Shown: positions 1-10,809 of the stretch, piece after piece
Numbering within the stretch: position 1 is the stretch's first letter
How the letters are laid out: each line of letters begins with the position of its first letter
Assembly: GCA_950295325.1 (NCBI GenBank)
Contig: OX485807.1
Coordinates: forward strand, 7,256,501 to 7,320,500
DNA length: 64,000 nt
Direction of reading: 5' to 3'
Source: Polytrichum commune
Taxonomy: Eukaryota; Streptophyta; Polytrichopsida; Polytrichales; Polytrichaceae
Made by a program: the position numbers and the translations under genes
Notes under the pieces: generated by a model
Seen by the model: the letters and a program-made list of their open reading frames with translations, nothing else
Told to the model about the DNA's origin: nothing
Databases searched by the model: none

Positions 1-812
1 ACCTCTATGTATCTAGTTTAGGCCCTTCACAAACAATGTACATGACACTAAATACCATAAACAATGTAGTTTCAAAGAAAACTGCAATCAATAGTTAATG
101 TAGTGTCACCAATTCTAATCGCCTTGCTCAATACTGATTGTAAATGCCCGTGTAGTGTCACCAACACTAAATGTGAACCTAACATTTATTTGTCATTCCT
201 TGTAGAAAATTTTGGGCATTATAAATTTACAATGTTGTTCTTATCATCACTTAGTAAGTGATTCTCCATCTAAATTTCAATCATCCATGACAGTGTGTCA
301 TTATAAAAATGTTCCGGATGCCAAATACACCAAGCTCTGTTCCTGTAACTAGCATTTGGATGAACTAAAAGTAAGTTGGGATGTCAATACTTGTAAAATT
401 ATTCATAGGAAATATCGTTGGAATAGTTACCACGGTGACATAAAATACCATATGACACGGTGACAAGATGATAAGCACGAACCGAGGCTAAGTTGCTGTA
501 GCTCCCAAAAGTCTGGTCATCTTTCCCGGGCGTCAATGACTTAGTGTCAATATATACACCATACGACACTAAATACAATATTTTAGTGTAACGTTCATCT
601 TCATTTATTTGATTTTATGTCATTATTGCAGAATGAATAACTTAAACCAAGTCACACTATTTATATTATTATGCTTGGCGTGATATCCCGGCCACCCCAA
701 ACATAGTTTATAGTGACAAGATGATAAGCACGAACGAGTGTAAGTTACTGTAGTCCCCAAATGTCTGGTCATCGGTTTCCGGGAGTCAATGATTCCGCCA
801 CAGACCCTGTAA
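1..812. repeat. Degenerate dispersed repeats, TAGTGT family, plus duplicated CCCGGGAGTCAATGA segments
   Basis: No gene is supported here. The first 600 bp is a diverged copy of the dispersed element that is better preserved at 2709-3067 and inverted at 26928-27303; shared landmarks include TAGTGTCACCAA, GCTCAATACTGA and CCATATGACAC. Two short segments containing 'gatgataagcacgaac', then 'gtctggtcatc', then 'gtcaatga' occur at about 469-541 and 718-793, and a relative occurs at about 9662-9733. This suggests repeated insertion or duplication of one element. Confidence 0.5.
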
Positions 813-1206
813 GAGCATCCTCAGTCGGTCTAGGTAAAGCTCACTGCAAACCAAAACCTATCTTTTGACTGACCTAAAATTAGAAACTGAAATTACCATC
901 ATTAGAAGCACACCTAAATAAACGTGAGATATTTCTCAAGAAAAAAGAATTGTAAAAATTTGACGTAGGTGAAATCCCTCGTTGAAAACACCACATTTTC
1001 AAAATTTAGAGGGAGTGCACCAAATCTTGCTTAAAAATGGAAAGATCCTCCCACACTCCCTCCAAATTTTTGACATTTAGAGGGAGTGTGGGAGGATCTG
1101 TCCATTTTTAAGCAAGATTTGGTGCACTCCCTCTAAATTTTGAGCATTTTAAGCAAGATAGGTCTTGGTTTGCAGTGAGCTTTACCTAGACCGACTGAGG
1201 ATGCTG
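813..1206. mobile_element. Foldback MITE, PIF/Harbinger (Tourist)-like
   Basis: A 394-bp element that is almost one long palindrome. The left end (GAGCATCCTCAGTCGGTC, continuing through TAGGTAAAGCTCACTGC) is repeated inverted at the right end (GCAGTGAGCTTTACCTA through GACCGACTGAGGATGCT). A second inner inverted repeat lies around GGGAGTGCACCAAATCTTGC and GCAAGATTTGGTGCACTCCC, and a third at the centre (CCCACACTCCCTC / GAGGGAGTGTGGG). TAA, within a longer shared GTAAG, flanks both ends (810-812 and 1207-1209), as expected for Harbinger target duplications. GAGCATC termini are typical of plant Tourist-like MITEs. There is no coding capacity. Confidence 0.8.
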
Positions 1207-1956
1207 TAAGGGCCGATTCACACTAAGGTAGAGGGTGCTCAAACCAACACTTTAAGCTATTGCACATAAATATGGCTACATGGTTGAGATTTATATATAT
1301 ATATATGTCTTTTTCTAAACATAGGTATAAAGAAAGAAAGAATATTTCTAGCCTCAATTAGATATTTGATGAATATTCAAAGTCAAAAGCACTAGCTTTC
1401 TTAAACCAATATATAGGCCCTGTGTATGACAACCTTGGATATGATGAGGACCTCCACTTTCATTGCCTAGACCAACACAACATAGTTGGGTACTAGACCC
1501 AATCTAAATCAAATACCAACTTGTAACAGTGCACAAAGCCTTCGTGATCCCACCTAGTTTGCTTGCAAAACCATCACCTTGCATCCCGGGCACCAACCCC
1601 TTTTGTGCTTTGTGGGCCTACCTCCGTGACTTTGTGAATAGAATGGCTATAACCCCCTCCCCTCCCCCCTTGTAGTGTATAAAATGGCTAGAATAGGCAT
1701 TGACAAGCCACCCTAAACCCACCTTGAACCAACCCGAGATAGAGTGGAGCCCGTTACCTACCCTACATGAAGGTAGTGGAGGTCGCTATGAGGTGGTGCC
1801 ACTGGTAGCGTCACTCCTTGGGCCCATACACTCCTACACTATGGGGAATGCTTTGAGGTAGTAGAGTGTTGGTGATTGGGAGGCGTTTATAGGTGTTGGG
1901 TTTGGGTGGGGTGGTGTTGGTTTTAGCACCCTCTACCTTATGGGCGTCCAAGTCGA

Positions 1957-2577
1957 GAGGCCATGGGATTGAATGGCCAAACTTTGTTGAGAGTCCAAAG
2001 AAATGGGCTGGAAATAGCCAATAACATATAGGAATTGGAGCCTACGGCCGGGTATAATGTGAAGCCTCCAAAGGCCAAGCCCAAAGTTTAAATCTTTGCT
2101 CATGAATTCCCATGGCCTCTCGACATGACAGCCATAGTGTGAAGTCTCAAAAGGCCAAGCCCAATGTCCAAACTTAAAAAGGAGCATCCACCCACTTTAT
2201 TCCCTGGCCAAAACAACCCCTCCAATCTAACGGCCAAGATCTTGTCAAATTTTTTGATTTCTTTTATGAAAAAAAACCGATGACATTTCGACCATACTTT
2301 GGGTTTCCATTCTTGTCCAACGCAAACTTCCTTCGAGAGTCCATCACCTTGGCCAAAAAGTACTCCCATGTAAGCATTTTGGAGAGCAATGGCCTTTGGA
2401 CTTTGGCCTTTACTGTGAAGGGTCAAGAGACCGAATTCTTGGTTTTTTGCAATTTGATTGGTGGACATCGACGGCCTCTCGACCTTTCGCCAAAGTGTGA
2501 AGCGGCCTTGAATGGCCAAACTTTGTTGAGAGTCCAAAGCAATGAGTTGAAAATATCCAATAAAATATAGGAATTGG
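1957..2577. repeat. Direct repeat pair flanking unassigned sequence
   Basis: The segment containing 'aatggccaaactttgttg', 'agagtccaaag' and 'catataggaattgga' occurs at about 1970-2040 and again at about 2509-2577. A shorter motif (gtgaagtctcaaaaggccaagccc / gtgaagcctccaaaggccaagccc) is also duplicated at about 2060-2084 and 2139-2163. Small ORFs in this block are not recognisable proteins. It reads as a locally duplicated, decayed non-coding element. Confidence 0.45.
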
Positions 2578-2708
2578 ACTTCCCATTTTTGAACGGGGAG
2601 AACTGACTACTACACTATTTTGTTTGATTAGTGTGGGTTACCATTGGGATTTATGTCCTGCTAAAACATTTTATTGAGAATATTACTTTTCACCCAAATA
2701 ACGTGAGT

Positions 2709-3067
2709 ATACTAAATATGGTATTTAGTGTCACCAATGTTAATTGTCTTGCTCAATACTAACTGTAAACCGCGGTATAGTGTCACCACCACTAAATGTT
2801 GACCCAACATTATTTGTCATTTTTTGTTAAAAAAAAGTGATTATTGATTTACATTGTTGCAGTTAATGTCACTTACCAAGTGTTTTTTCATCCATGACAA
2901 TATTTCATTACAAGTTGCTGACAAGAGTAGGTAGGGTTTTGGCCAGAAGATGAACTCATCCATTATCTAGGAAAGGATTTGTTCAATTGTTCGTGAGAAG
3001 TGTCATCCGAAAAGTTACCATAGTCACATTAAATGCCATATGACACTAAATATCACGTTTAGTGTAG
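2709..3067 (+). mobile_element. Dispersed element, TAGTGT family, best + copy
   Basis: About 360 bp bounded by short palindromic ends: TACTAAATATGGTATTTAGTG on the left and CACTAAATATCACGTTTAGTG on the right. A near full-length copy in inverted orientation lies at 26928-27303; both share an internal order of sequence blocks (caattagt/gtcttg, tcacttaccaagtg, catccatgaca, ggtaacttttc or its complement). No ORF. The arrangement fits a non-autonomous DNA transposon, class unknown. Confidence 0.6.
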
Positions 3068-3178
3068 TTAGTATGCACACCAAAGAATATGGTATGATTT
3101 AGTTGGTAGAAAATGATACTCTTAGTAAAATTGTTATAGCAATACGTAACTTCAAATGGTAACCGACACTACATTAAT

Positions 3179-3810
3179 CTCATGTTTAAGTACTCACCCA
3201 TTTAAGTACGCATCCCGGTTAAGTGCGCAATTTTTTTGACAAAAATCAGGGTTTATACTCTATTTGTTTGAACATGTCATGTAGAGTCATTTGCCATGAA
3301 TGCATGAATTTTTTTCGCTTTACATTCATTCTCAATTTGTTAATGTTTCGCTGAAACGTCTCAAACGATCGGCACAATTCATCATACATATGTCTAGCTT
3401 TTGTTTGAACATTGGAGCAAAGCAATTGGTTGCCGATGTCAAGGACAATGATGCTTCAAAGCCTTTGAAATCGGTAGCACTTTCAGATTCAACAAATGTC
3501 TTGATAGGTTGGATTTCATCATCGATAGGTGGTTCTTCAATTTGCATCATTTCCATAACTTTCCAGATGGTACCTTTACTAACTTCATGCTCCCGCCCCA
3601 GCACCCGCTTGCTCAGCACATTCGGCTTTCTCAACTTTACAATGATTTCACATCGTTGGGCTTCGGTCAAGCGGGTTGCCTCAAGTTTCATCCGTTTCTT
3701 GTTGCGATTCATCGAATAAGAGGGTCTAGAAAGCTATATGAGTAAAGTACGCACCTACCAACTAAGTGTGCACCAACGGCTTCAGTTCAAAGTGAGTACT
3801 TAAGCGGGAG
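3179..3810. mobile_element. TIR element carrying a short HTH ORF
   Basis: The left end CTCATGTTTAAGTACTCAC is mirrored at the right end by GTGAGTACTTAAGCGGGAG (16 of 19 complementary). Sub-terminal repeats TTAAGTACGCA / TTAAGTGCGCA on the left match GTACGCACCTA / AAGTGTGCACC on the right. The element is 632 bp, far too small for a complete transposase, and encloses the minus-strand ORF at 3332-3712. I could not define a clean target-site duplication. It is probably a deletion derivative of a pogo/Tigger-type or similar DNA transposon. Confidence 0.6.
3332..3712 (-). CDS. CENP-B/pogo-like N-terminal HTH protein, transposase fragment
   Basis: A 126-residue ORF from an ATG at 3712. Residues ~14-50 (LTEAQRCEIIVKLRK ... 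VLGREHEVSKGTIWKVM) resemble the N-terminal helix-turn-helix DNA-binding domain of CENP-B/Tigger/pogo transposases, where a basic N-terminus is followed by an L-T-x-x-x-x-x-x-I-I pattern and a 'v-s-k-g-T-i-w' recognition helix. The remaining ~75 residues show no DDE catalytic domain. The ORF sits inside a 632-bp TIR element, so it is most likely the surviving DNA-binding part of a transposase. It could be merely a remnant, or it could still bind the TIRs. Family assignment is by pattern only. Confidence 0.5.
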   Translation of the reverse strand: MNRNKKRMKLEATRLTEAQRCEIIVKLRKPNVLSKRVLGREHEVSKGTIWKVMEMMQIEEPPIDDEIQPIKTFVESESATDFKGFEASLSLTSATNCFAPMFKQKLDICMMNCADRLRRFSETLTN

Positions 3811-3839
3811 ATTACTATAATTGGACAAACAATGTACAC

Positions 3840-4190
3840 AATTATAGATGAACATGTTCAGTTTGAGAAATAACTACACTAAATATGATATTTAGTGTTA
3901 GATACACTAAATACGAACACTACACTAAATATCACTAACCCTATGAGAGTAAGTAACATTAAATGTAAATTCAAACACTAAATATCATCTGTGTTAATGT
4001 GTGAAAGTTACATGCACGAATTTAGTGTTTAGTAGGAAAGAGGTGGCAACAAGGAAGGCGGCGGCGGCGCATTTATGTCTAACACTAATTAACAAAGAAT
4101 TGAAAATTAGTGTTGACAAAGTAGGGTGGTAAAACACTAATTCTAATCAAACACTAAATATCATGTTTAGTGTAGTTGAAGTTCAAGACT
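3840..4190. repeat. Cluster of CACTAAATATCAT-type short palindromes
   Basis: At least six copies of short motifs such as ACACTAAATATGATATTTAG, ACACTAAATATCACT and AACACTAAATATCATGTTTAG lie within 350 bp. They match the terminal sequences of the TAGTGT-family elements elsewhere in the window, so this may be a pile-up of nested or broken copies. No coding sequence seen. Confidence 0.5.
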
Positions 4191-5036
4191 TCAAGAAAAC
4201 TACCCATCACTTCAAAGGAATCTATGAAATATTCCTCAATCAATAAAGAAAAACGAAAGACTAGAACGTGTACACCCTAACATCCATAGTGTTGCCCTCT
4301 ATAATCACTCCCTCTCTTATATATTGAAACCTGTGAGCCCAAAATGGTGCCCACATGTGGTGATTAACTCTTCGAAACCAATTTTAGTTTGACTTTGATG
4401 TGTTATGATTATTCACAAAACATAAAAAGAGTGAAGTGTGGTGTGGATTTAACTTTAGGCATTAGGTGGTGTTGTGTGATTATTTCAAGGTTTGATTTCA
4501 ATAAGAATGTGCCTTGATAATGTGAGTAGGGGGTAAGGTGAAGCAAGGTGAGCTCCGCGGGTTAAATGCCCACTTTTGGATCCACCTTGTTAGTTTAGGA
4601 AGAAGGAAGCTTGGTGGATGGGGATTAGTCCCTACTTTAGAGGTGAAGGTTAAGGGATTGTGATTGGAGGTGCTAATCCTCTCACCCTATCCTCACCTCT
4701 CTCTCCCTCTCTCCCTCTCTCCATCTCTCCCTCTTTGCTACTTAAGGTGTTTTCTCTCTCATTTACCACTCTCTCCATCAAGCGCTCTCAAGGGAGCAAG
4801 TCCTTAAGAGCTTGAGCCACGTGTGTAGGTTATTAGTTTTGGTGAAGTTAATTAGTTAAGCTCTATCTCTCACTCTCACACTTGGGGTAAGCTCTTAGGA
4901 TTAGACATAATGTTAGGGATTAGGTAGTTAAACATTTAGAATTAGGAGGTTGGGATTGGTTGGTTAGTTGAAAGATTATCTTGAGTTTAGTGGAAGTCTT
5001 AATTAGTGGTGTGGGGTGGCTAGTTTAATAGTTAGA

Positions 5037-5258
5037 CAAGCAGTTGGGAGCTGGTTTACCCAGACTGGGCTACATTCGGCAGCAGAGCTGCAAGCAGCTG
5101 GGAGTTGGTTTACCCCAGACTGGGCTACATTCGGCAGCAGAGCTGCAATCAGTTGGGAGCTGGTTTACCCCAACTGGGCTACATTCGGCAGCAGAGCTGC
5201 AAGCAGCTGGGAGCTGGTTACCTAGACTGGTTACTTTCGGCAGCAGAGCTGCAAGCAG
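5037..5258. repeat. Minisatellite, ~57-bp unit x 4
   Basis: Four tandem copies of a unit containing CAGCTGGGAGCTGGTTTACC, then CAGACTGGGCTACATTCGGC and AGCAGAGCTGCAAG. Units differ by small changes (a one-base insertion in the CCC run; the fourth lacks part of the TACCCCA segment). Overlapping ORFs exist on both strands only because the repeat is open in several frames; I do not call them genes. Confidence 0.8.
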
Positions 5259-6294
5259 CCGGGAGGGCTTGGTTATTAACACATACACATGAAGCTACAG
5301 TGGGTAGCTAATTAGTGGAAGTAAGCAAGGTGGCATTTACTCATTAACTAATGGGTACCAGTTGTAAGTAAGATAGCCTAGTAGGTAGACAACTTAATTA
5401 GCTCATAGATAAGTAGCTAGTCACATTAGGCTTGCTTGGCATGTGTGGCCTTCACTAGCAAAGTGTACTTACTATTGGTTATAGAGAATAGCGTTTTTCA
5501 ACGCTTGCATCCTCTATATTAAATAAATCAAGTGCACAAGTGATGGAGAATGTTAACAACTCTAGCGATGGCCAGACAAAGGAAGTCAAGACTAAGGGTG
5601 CAAGGGGAATTTCCTTGAGGGCATGTGTGGCCAAAGCCGCGGGTTGGACTCTTGAGAAATCAAACTCTACCATAAGCCAAGAGGCTAACATTAATAAAGC
5701 ACGGTGAATTAAGATGACATGAATGCCTTGGGATGTGAAGGGAGCATTTTCAATACACAAACAATACATGTGATTCTCAAAACCATCACCCGGACTAGGA
5801 CGCTTAAGGGTGGTGGGTTTGGCCTCACAAAACCCTAGGGAACGGATATTTTCAATTTAAATCTCCCTCCTTGTTGTTACAATTCCCTCTCATATGTCAT
5901 AGATCTTGACATTAAAATAATCCCCCAAATAATACAAACCACAAGCTCACACACACCACATTGTCATCGTTGTCATTATTGTCATTATTGCATTTTTGAC
6001 TTTGTGTTTTATCATAGTGGCACATGCCACACTAATTCTTTATTATCACGCACCCATGTTAACATTGCATACCTCCTCAATATCACATGCACTTTGGTTG
6101 CCACACACACGATACTAAGGAGGTTAGAGTGTAGTTGGTTGGACATAGAAACACTAGGATTTTGACAGATAATGGCCAAAAATCTCTTGGACACTGCTTC
6201 CCTTCCTACAGAGCTTGGGACCACATTCATGATGGGGTCCTCGCCTTCCCCTCCATGAGCCTCTTATGTTGTTTTCAAGAAGTAAGGCCAAGTC

Positions 6295-6454
6295 CATAAC
6301 ATTACTCAACATTTATTGTTTGTTCAGTGGGCCCTCGGAATATAATAATCGGATGCTCATAAAGCTAATTAGTCTCATGCTCAGTTTTTCGAGCATCCAA
6401 CTGTTATATTCCAAGGGCCCACTGAACAAACAAGGGGTGTTGAGTAATGTTATG
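6295..6454. mobile_element. 160-bp hairpin MITE
   Basis: Long inverted repeat: CATAACATTACTCAACA ... TTTGTTCAGTGGGCCCTCGG ... CGGATGCTC on the left arm, and GAGCATCCAACTG ... CCAAGGGCCCACTGAACAAA ... GTTGAGTAATGTTATG on the right arm, with a loop of about 30 bases. No ORF. A small foldback element; target duplication not clear. Confidence 0.7.
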
Positions 6455-9272
6455 TTTGTTTGTTTTTTTATTTACAATCTTGCCTCCAACTTGATGTGAA
6501 CTCATGCTCTTTACAACATGTTTTCTTTTTCTTTTTAAAAATAAATAAATATCATTCTTCTTCTTCTTCTTCTTAAGATGGAAGGAAATGTTGGCATATA
6601 TTGTTCTCACATAAAGGTTTATTTTTTTATTTAAATTACAAATTACTTGAAGGTGACATCCATACATCAAATTTCAAATGTCCACATGCCAAGGAACAAT
6701 GTATTGGATTTTGATCATAAACAATTTACACCTAGATTTTATATACTAACATTGTATCCCGAGGCTTTGAAACAATGTATTCTCAATGCACTTGATCGTA
6801 TTTGAATGCTATATTATGTTTTTTTCTTCATTATAATTTTCGTACCAATTGTTTCCATTGGATATTTTGAATTATTGATGACAATGATTGTACATTTTAA
6901 TGTCTCAAACGACTCAATTGGGCAATTCCATGCATGTAAATTGGGCTCAACAATTTCTTTGGCCTTCGTTCAATTTGCATATTATTCTAGATAAACTGAT
7001 GAAAAAGTACGAGCATGTTCAACCTTATAAATGAGACCATGATAATGAAGTTTTGTTTTTGCTAACTTCATCTTCGATGGTTACTTAGAAGAATACCCTT
7101 AACAAAAGTATATCTTTATTCTTCTAACGACTTTCTTCCATGGAAGGGTTAATTTGGCATGCAAACACAATCAAGTATGTTGAGCATAACTTCTTTTGAG
7201 CCTTGGGATGTCATTGTATTATTACATACCTTGGTATGGAATATTCATGATCGAAATACGATGCATGATCTCTTGGCATGTCAAGATGTAAAACTAAGTT
7301 GTCAAATGTATGGATGTACTTTACATTATATCTTTATATGTGTGAAAACATATCTAATTTTCAAGGTGCCACATGGGACGTGCAATCTCTCGTAACCAAT
7401 GACAACATGACAAGTGGCACTTGAGAATCTAGGCATTCATGGATATAATTAATCATGTACAAAATTAACATGCATGTAAGGTAATCTTCAAGTAATTTGT
7501 GATGTTTTTTCCTTTATGTGTAAAAACATTATGTGCATTCCCTGCCATCTTAACAAAAAAAAGTATTCAAGTATAATTCATTTAAGATAAATAAAATCGC
7601 ATAGTGAAGAGCTTGAGCTCACAACAAACAAAGTCATGAGGAAAAAAGCTTGCCCACTATATGGTCCTTTAGGAGTTAAGAGACTCACAGAGGGGAAGGC
7701 AAGGGCCGATAAGGAATGAGGTCTCAAGCTTGGTGGGAGGGGAACCTTTTGGGGGCAAGAGTATCATGCCCACACAAAATTCATCCTATATGAATATTTG
7801 GAGTTGTGGGTCCCATGATCAAAACTATTATTATACAACATACAAGGGCCTACATAGAAGGAGTTAGAGCAAAGATTAAAGTTGACCAATAATCATGAGA
7901 TATTAATAGATGGATCCTTATCAAGGTGGTGAAACTCTCCCCTCTATTAAGTTTCATATTTAAAGGTGCGGAAGAGTTTAAATGGGAGTGGGTACCTCTA
8001 AATTGGTCATAACAAGATATGTGTGAGTGTTTACTTTGTTAAAAAAATTAAACTCTAAACTATTTAGATGTGTCTTGCTCTAACGACAATGATCCAATTT
8101 TGTTTTTGAAGATAGTAGTACTATCCACGCTCAAGTATTAACTCAAGGGATGGTTTTTGCATAATCTAAGGTAGAAGTGTCCAGTTCCATTAATTCCGAC
8201 ACCTATTGAACCCCAAAGTGGGTAACTAGATACTTTGACATGAACGCTAACTAGGTGAAATAGTTTGGACACATGCCATCTCTCCATATTGCACATGCGC
8301 ATATGAAACAATGTCCCAGGCCATCCCCAAAATCTCCCCTCAACATGCTATTGTCAATGACAAATCATTTTGAAAGTTTAGAATGCTAACTACATCAACA
8401 CCCACACACCCTTGCTGTAGACTGCCAAATTGTGTGTGTGTGTGTGTGTACATATAAATATAAATAATTTTATAGATATAGATAATTTTGTTATTATAAG
8501 AACTAAAACCGTAGCTCATTGGTTGAAGGAAATAAACTATCAACAATCAACATTATCCATTTTGGGTGGCCCTATGTGACTAGGAAGAGTGAAATGAGGT
8601 TTGTGTGTTTGAACAATTCCATAAATATTAGATATGCTATGATTCACGTGATCTTAATGTTGTTGTATTTGTCATGTATTTATTAAGCTAAATCAAATAA
8701 AATTTTGGATGATTTGCATGGGTGAGGCAAGGGACTAGCTAGGGTTAGATGCCCACCTCTTTGAGTTGCACCGTACCATTATTACCAAGATAAAAGAAGT
8801 CTACTGAAAAATGGAGCCCTCTTGGATAGGTTTGTGGTTTATTCAACTCAAATGGTTCCTCCTAGACAAATTTGGGACCTCCGATGTTGATTTTGGAGTG
8901 TCCAAATATTTATTATACATGCTATAATAGGGTTGCCTATGTTTTCACCTCGGGTAGTCAGTTAGTGGTAGGTGCCAACTCAAAGAGGCGGGTGTCTAGC
9001 CTTGGTTGTAAGGGATCTTAGTGCTCAAAAGTTTACCAATTTTACCTCCACGTTGGGACTTATTAATTTGAGTGGGATTTGGGACTTGCACTACTAGGAT
9101 AGTGGAATGGACATTGCACTACCACGAATGGAATCATATTGGCAATTTGCGGGCGTGACACTTTGAGACCTCTGGGAATCTGGTTTAGGCTCTTCGCAAA
9201 CAAGTGTAAGTGACACTAAATACCATAAACGGTATAGTGGTCGGTTCTCCCGTTCATCTTGTTGAAGGGCTC
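6455..9272. other. Intergenic, no gene recognised
   Basis: AT-rich sequence with only short ORFs that do not resemble known proteins and lack splice-compatible continuation. The only simple repeat of note is (GT)9 at about 8432-8449. I see no RNA gene or clear transposon boundary. Confidence 0.5.
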
Positions 9273-9355
9273 GGGCGAACTAACCCGTACACAGGTTCCT
9301 TGAAGGCAAGGGTTTAGTCATCCAACAAGGAACGAGTGTATGGGTTGGTTTGCCC
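9273..9355 (-). repeat. 83-bp hairpin repeat, copy 1 (inverted)
   Basis: Its reverse complement has the same nested-stem layout as the copies at 32215-32296 and 41350-41432: an outer stem GGGCAAACCAACCCATAC / GTACGGGTTAGTTCGCCC, an inner stem GTTCCTTG / CAAGGAAC and a conserved loop with TTGGATGACTAAACCCTTGC. Non-coding; probably a short mobile or structured element. Confidence 0.6.
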
Positions 9356-9765
9356 AAATCATGTTGAAGGTTGCATAAAGTACCCCAAGTCACAGTAAAT
9401 TATCATATGTCGCATGATGATCCATCCCAAACATATATACTACAGACCACTGCTCGGGAAGAACCGGCGTTAGTTACAGATGAGCCGGTTGAAGTTGGAG
9501 ACTTCCTGCAGGAGAATTACCGATCATTTCAGAGGAATCTATAGAATATACCCCCTCAGATGAATGAAGCAACCCCGGAAAAGATGTCAAACATGTAACC
9601 GGCTGGATTTAGAATGACTAGGATCTTCACCAACTACTGTATGCCCAAAAACTTCCCGGGCACATGTACAGACAGACAAGTGCAAGTTGCTGTAGTTCCC
9701 AAGTGTCGGGTCGTCTCTCCCGGGAGTCAATGATTCCCCCACGCACCTCGCACGTTGAGAGCTGC

Positions 9766-10016
9766 CAGCCTGCCCTGTGGGTCTGGCAAGGTTCGGAGCA
9801 CAGCGAGAGAGAGGGAGAGAGAGGGAAAGAAAGAAAGAGAAAGAGATTTCAGCCTGCCGTGTGGGTGTGGGAGGGTTCGGAGCAGAGAGAGAGAGAGAGG
9901 TTTCCGCTTGTCCTGTGGGTGTGGGAGGGTTTGGAGCAGAGAGAGAGAGATGTCAGCCTGCCCTGTGGGTCTGAGAGGGGTTTGGAGATGAAGGGAGAGA
10001 GAGAGAGATAGAGAGG
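9766..10016. repeat. GA-rich minisatellite
   Basis: Four imperfect tandem units, each starting with CAGCCTGCCCTGTGGGTCTG or a close variant, continuing with GGTTCGGAGCA and ending in an (AG)n/GGAGAGAGAGG tract of variable length. Open frames on both strands here are repeat artefacts. A GA-rich run like this can sit in a plant 5' leader, and a possible exon begins at 10507. Confidence 0.75.
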
Positions 10017-10506
10017 TGTATGTGCTCACACTCCCTCTTTCGAAGTTTCTTGAGTAGTATGGACACGAGCTCTGATCCACGTTTAGGGGGGAGGAAAGTG
10101 GCAGTGGTTTGAGTGCAGGGCAAAGGAAATGTCTTTTTTTCCTTGCAAATCCTCTTCATCTTTCAACATCTTTTCGTTGCCGAAGTGTATGTGTGGATAG
10201 GGTTGTAGCAAAGACTGCATTTTTGTGCAGCCTTCATTTGCAAAAGAATTACGGAGATCTTAGTTTATGGAGATTCAAGTGAAGGGAAGGAGGGACATTG
10301 TTGGGATTCACGTGCATATTTTTTTCCACATGATTCGGTGATCTGCAACCCAGAAGGTGACTTGAAGTGGTAGAATCCAGAAAGTTGGATAGAGAGAGAG
10401 AGAGAAAGAAAGTTAGAGAGAGCAAGCGCCATTGACTTGCCTAACCTGCGAAATTGATGGTCCTTTAACAAGCTTGGCGCCAAGATTTTGAAGTTCAAGC
10501 TATGGG

Positions 10507-10675
10507 ATGGTGGAACCTGAAAAATTTGATCATAAACGAGAGCAACCCAAGGGAATATTGATGAACATGTTTGGATTTATGCTTGATGCTACAAGGAAGC
10601 AATACTTGCTTAAGTTGTCACTAAAAGTGGATTGTCCTCCACCATTTTTGCCTTTCCCAACTCCACCTCATCCAA
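10507..10675 (+). CDS. Possible first exon, unassigned protein
   Basis: An ATG at 10507 opens 56 codons (starting MVEPEKFDHKREQPKG, later a proline-rich stretch PPPFLPFPTPPHPS) ending at a good donor (CCAA|gtaagc). Without splicing the frame stays open to 10806 (99 aa). I do not recognise the protein and found no convincing continuation exon downstream. It may be a captured exon fragment, a lineage-specific gene or chance. The upstream GA-rich tract and AG-rich sequence to 10430 would suit a 5' leader. Confidence 0.25.
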
Positions 10676-10809
10676 GTAAGCCCTTGCAACACATGCTCCT
10701 CATTCCTTCCACTAGCATATTGATAATTGGATTTATGTACTCAAGGCTTTTATGTGTTGCATACATTTTGAAGGAGCTTTACTTAATAGATAGAGAACAC
10801 TGTTGAAAA

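Noticed and set aside
5016-5311. ORFs across the 57-bp minisatellite
   Set aside because: The unit is 57 bp (divisible by three) so frames stay open artificially; the protein repeats are unlike known families.
9664-10159. RERERE-type and LSLSLS-type ORFs
   Set aside because: They are translations of a GA/CT minisatellite on both strands.
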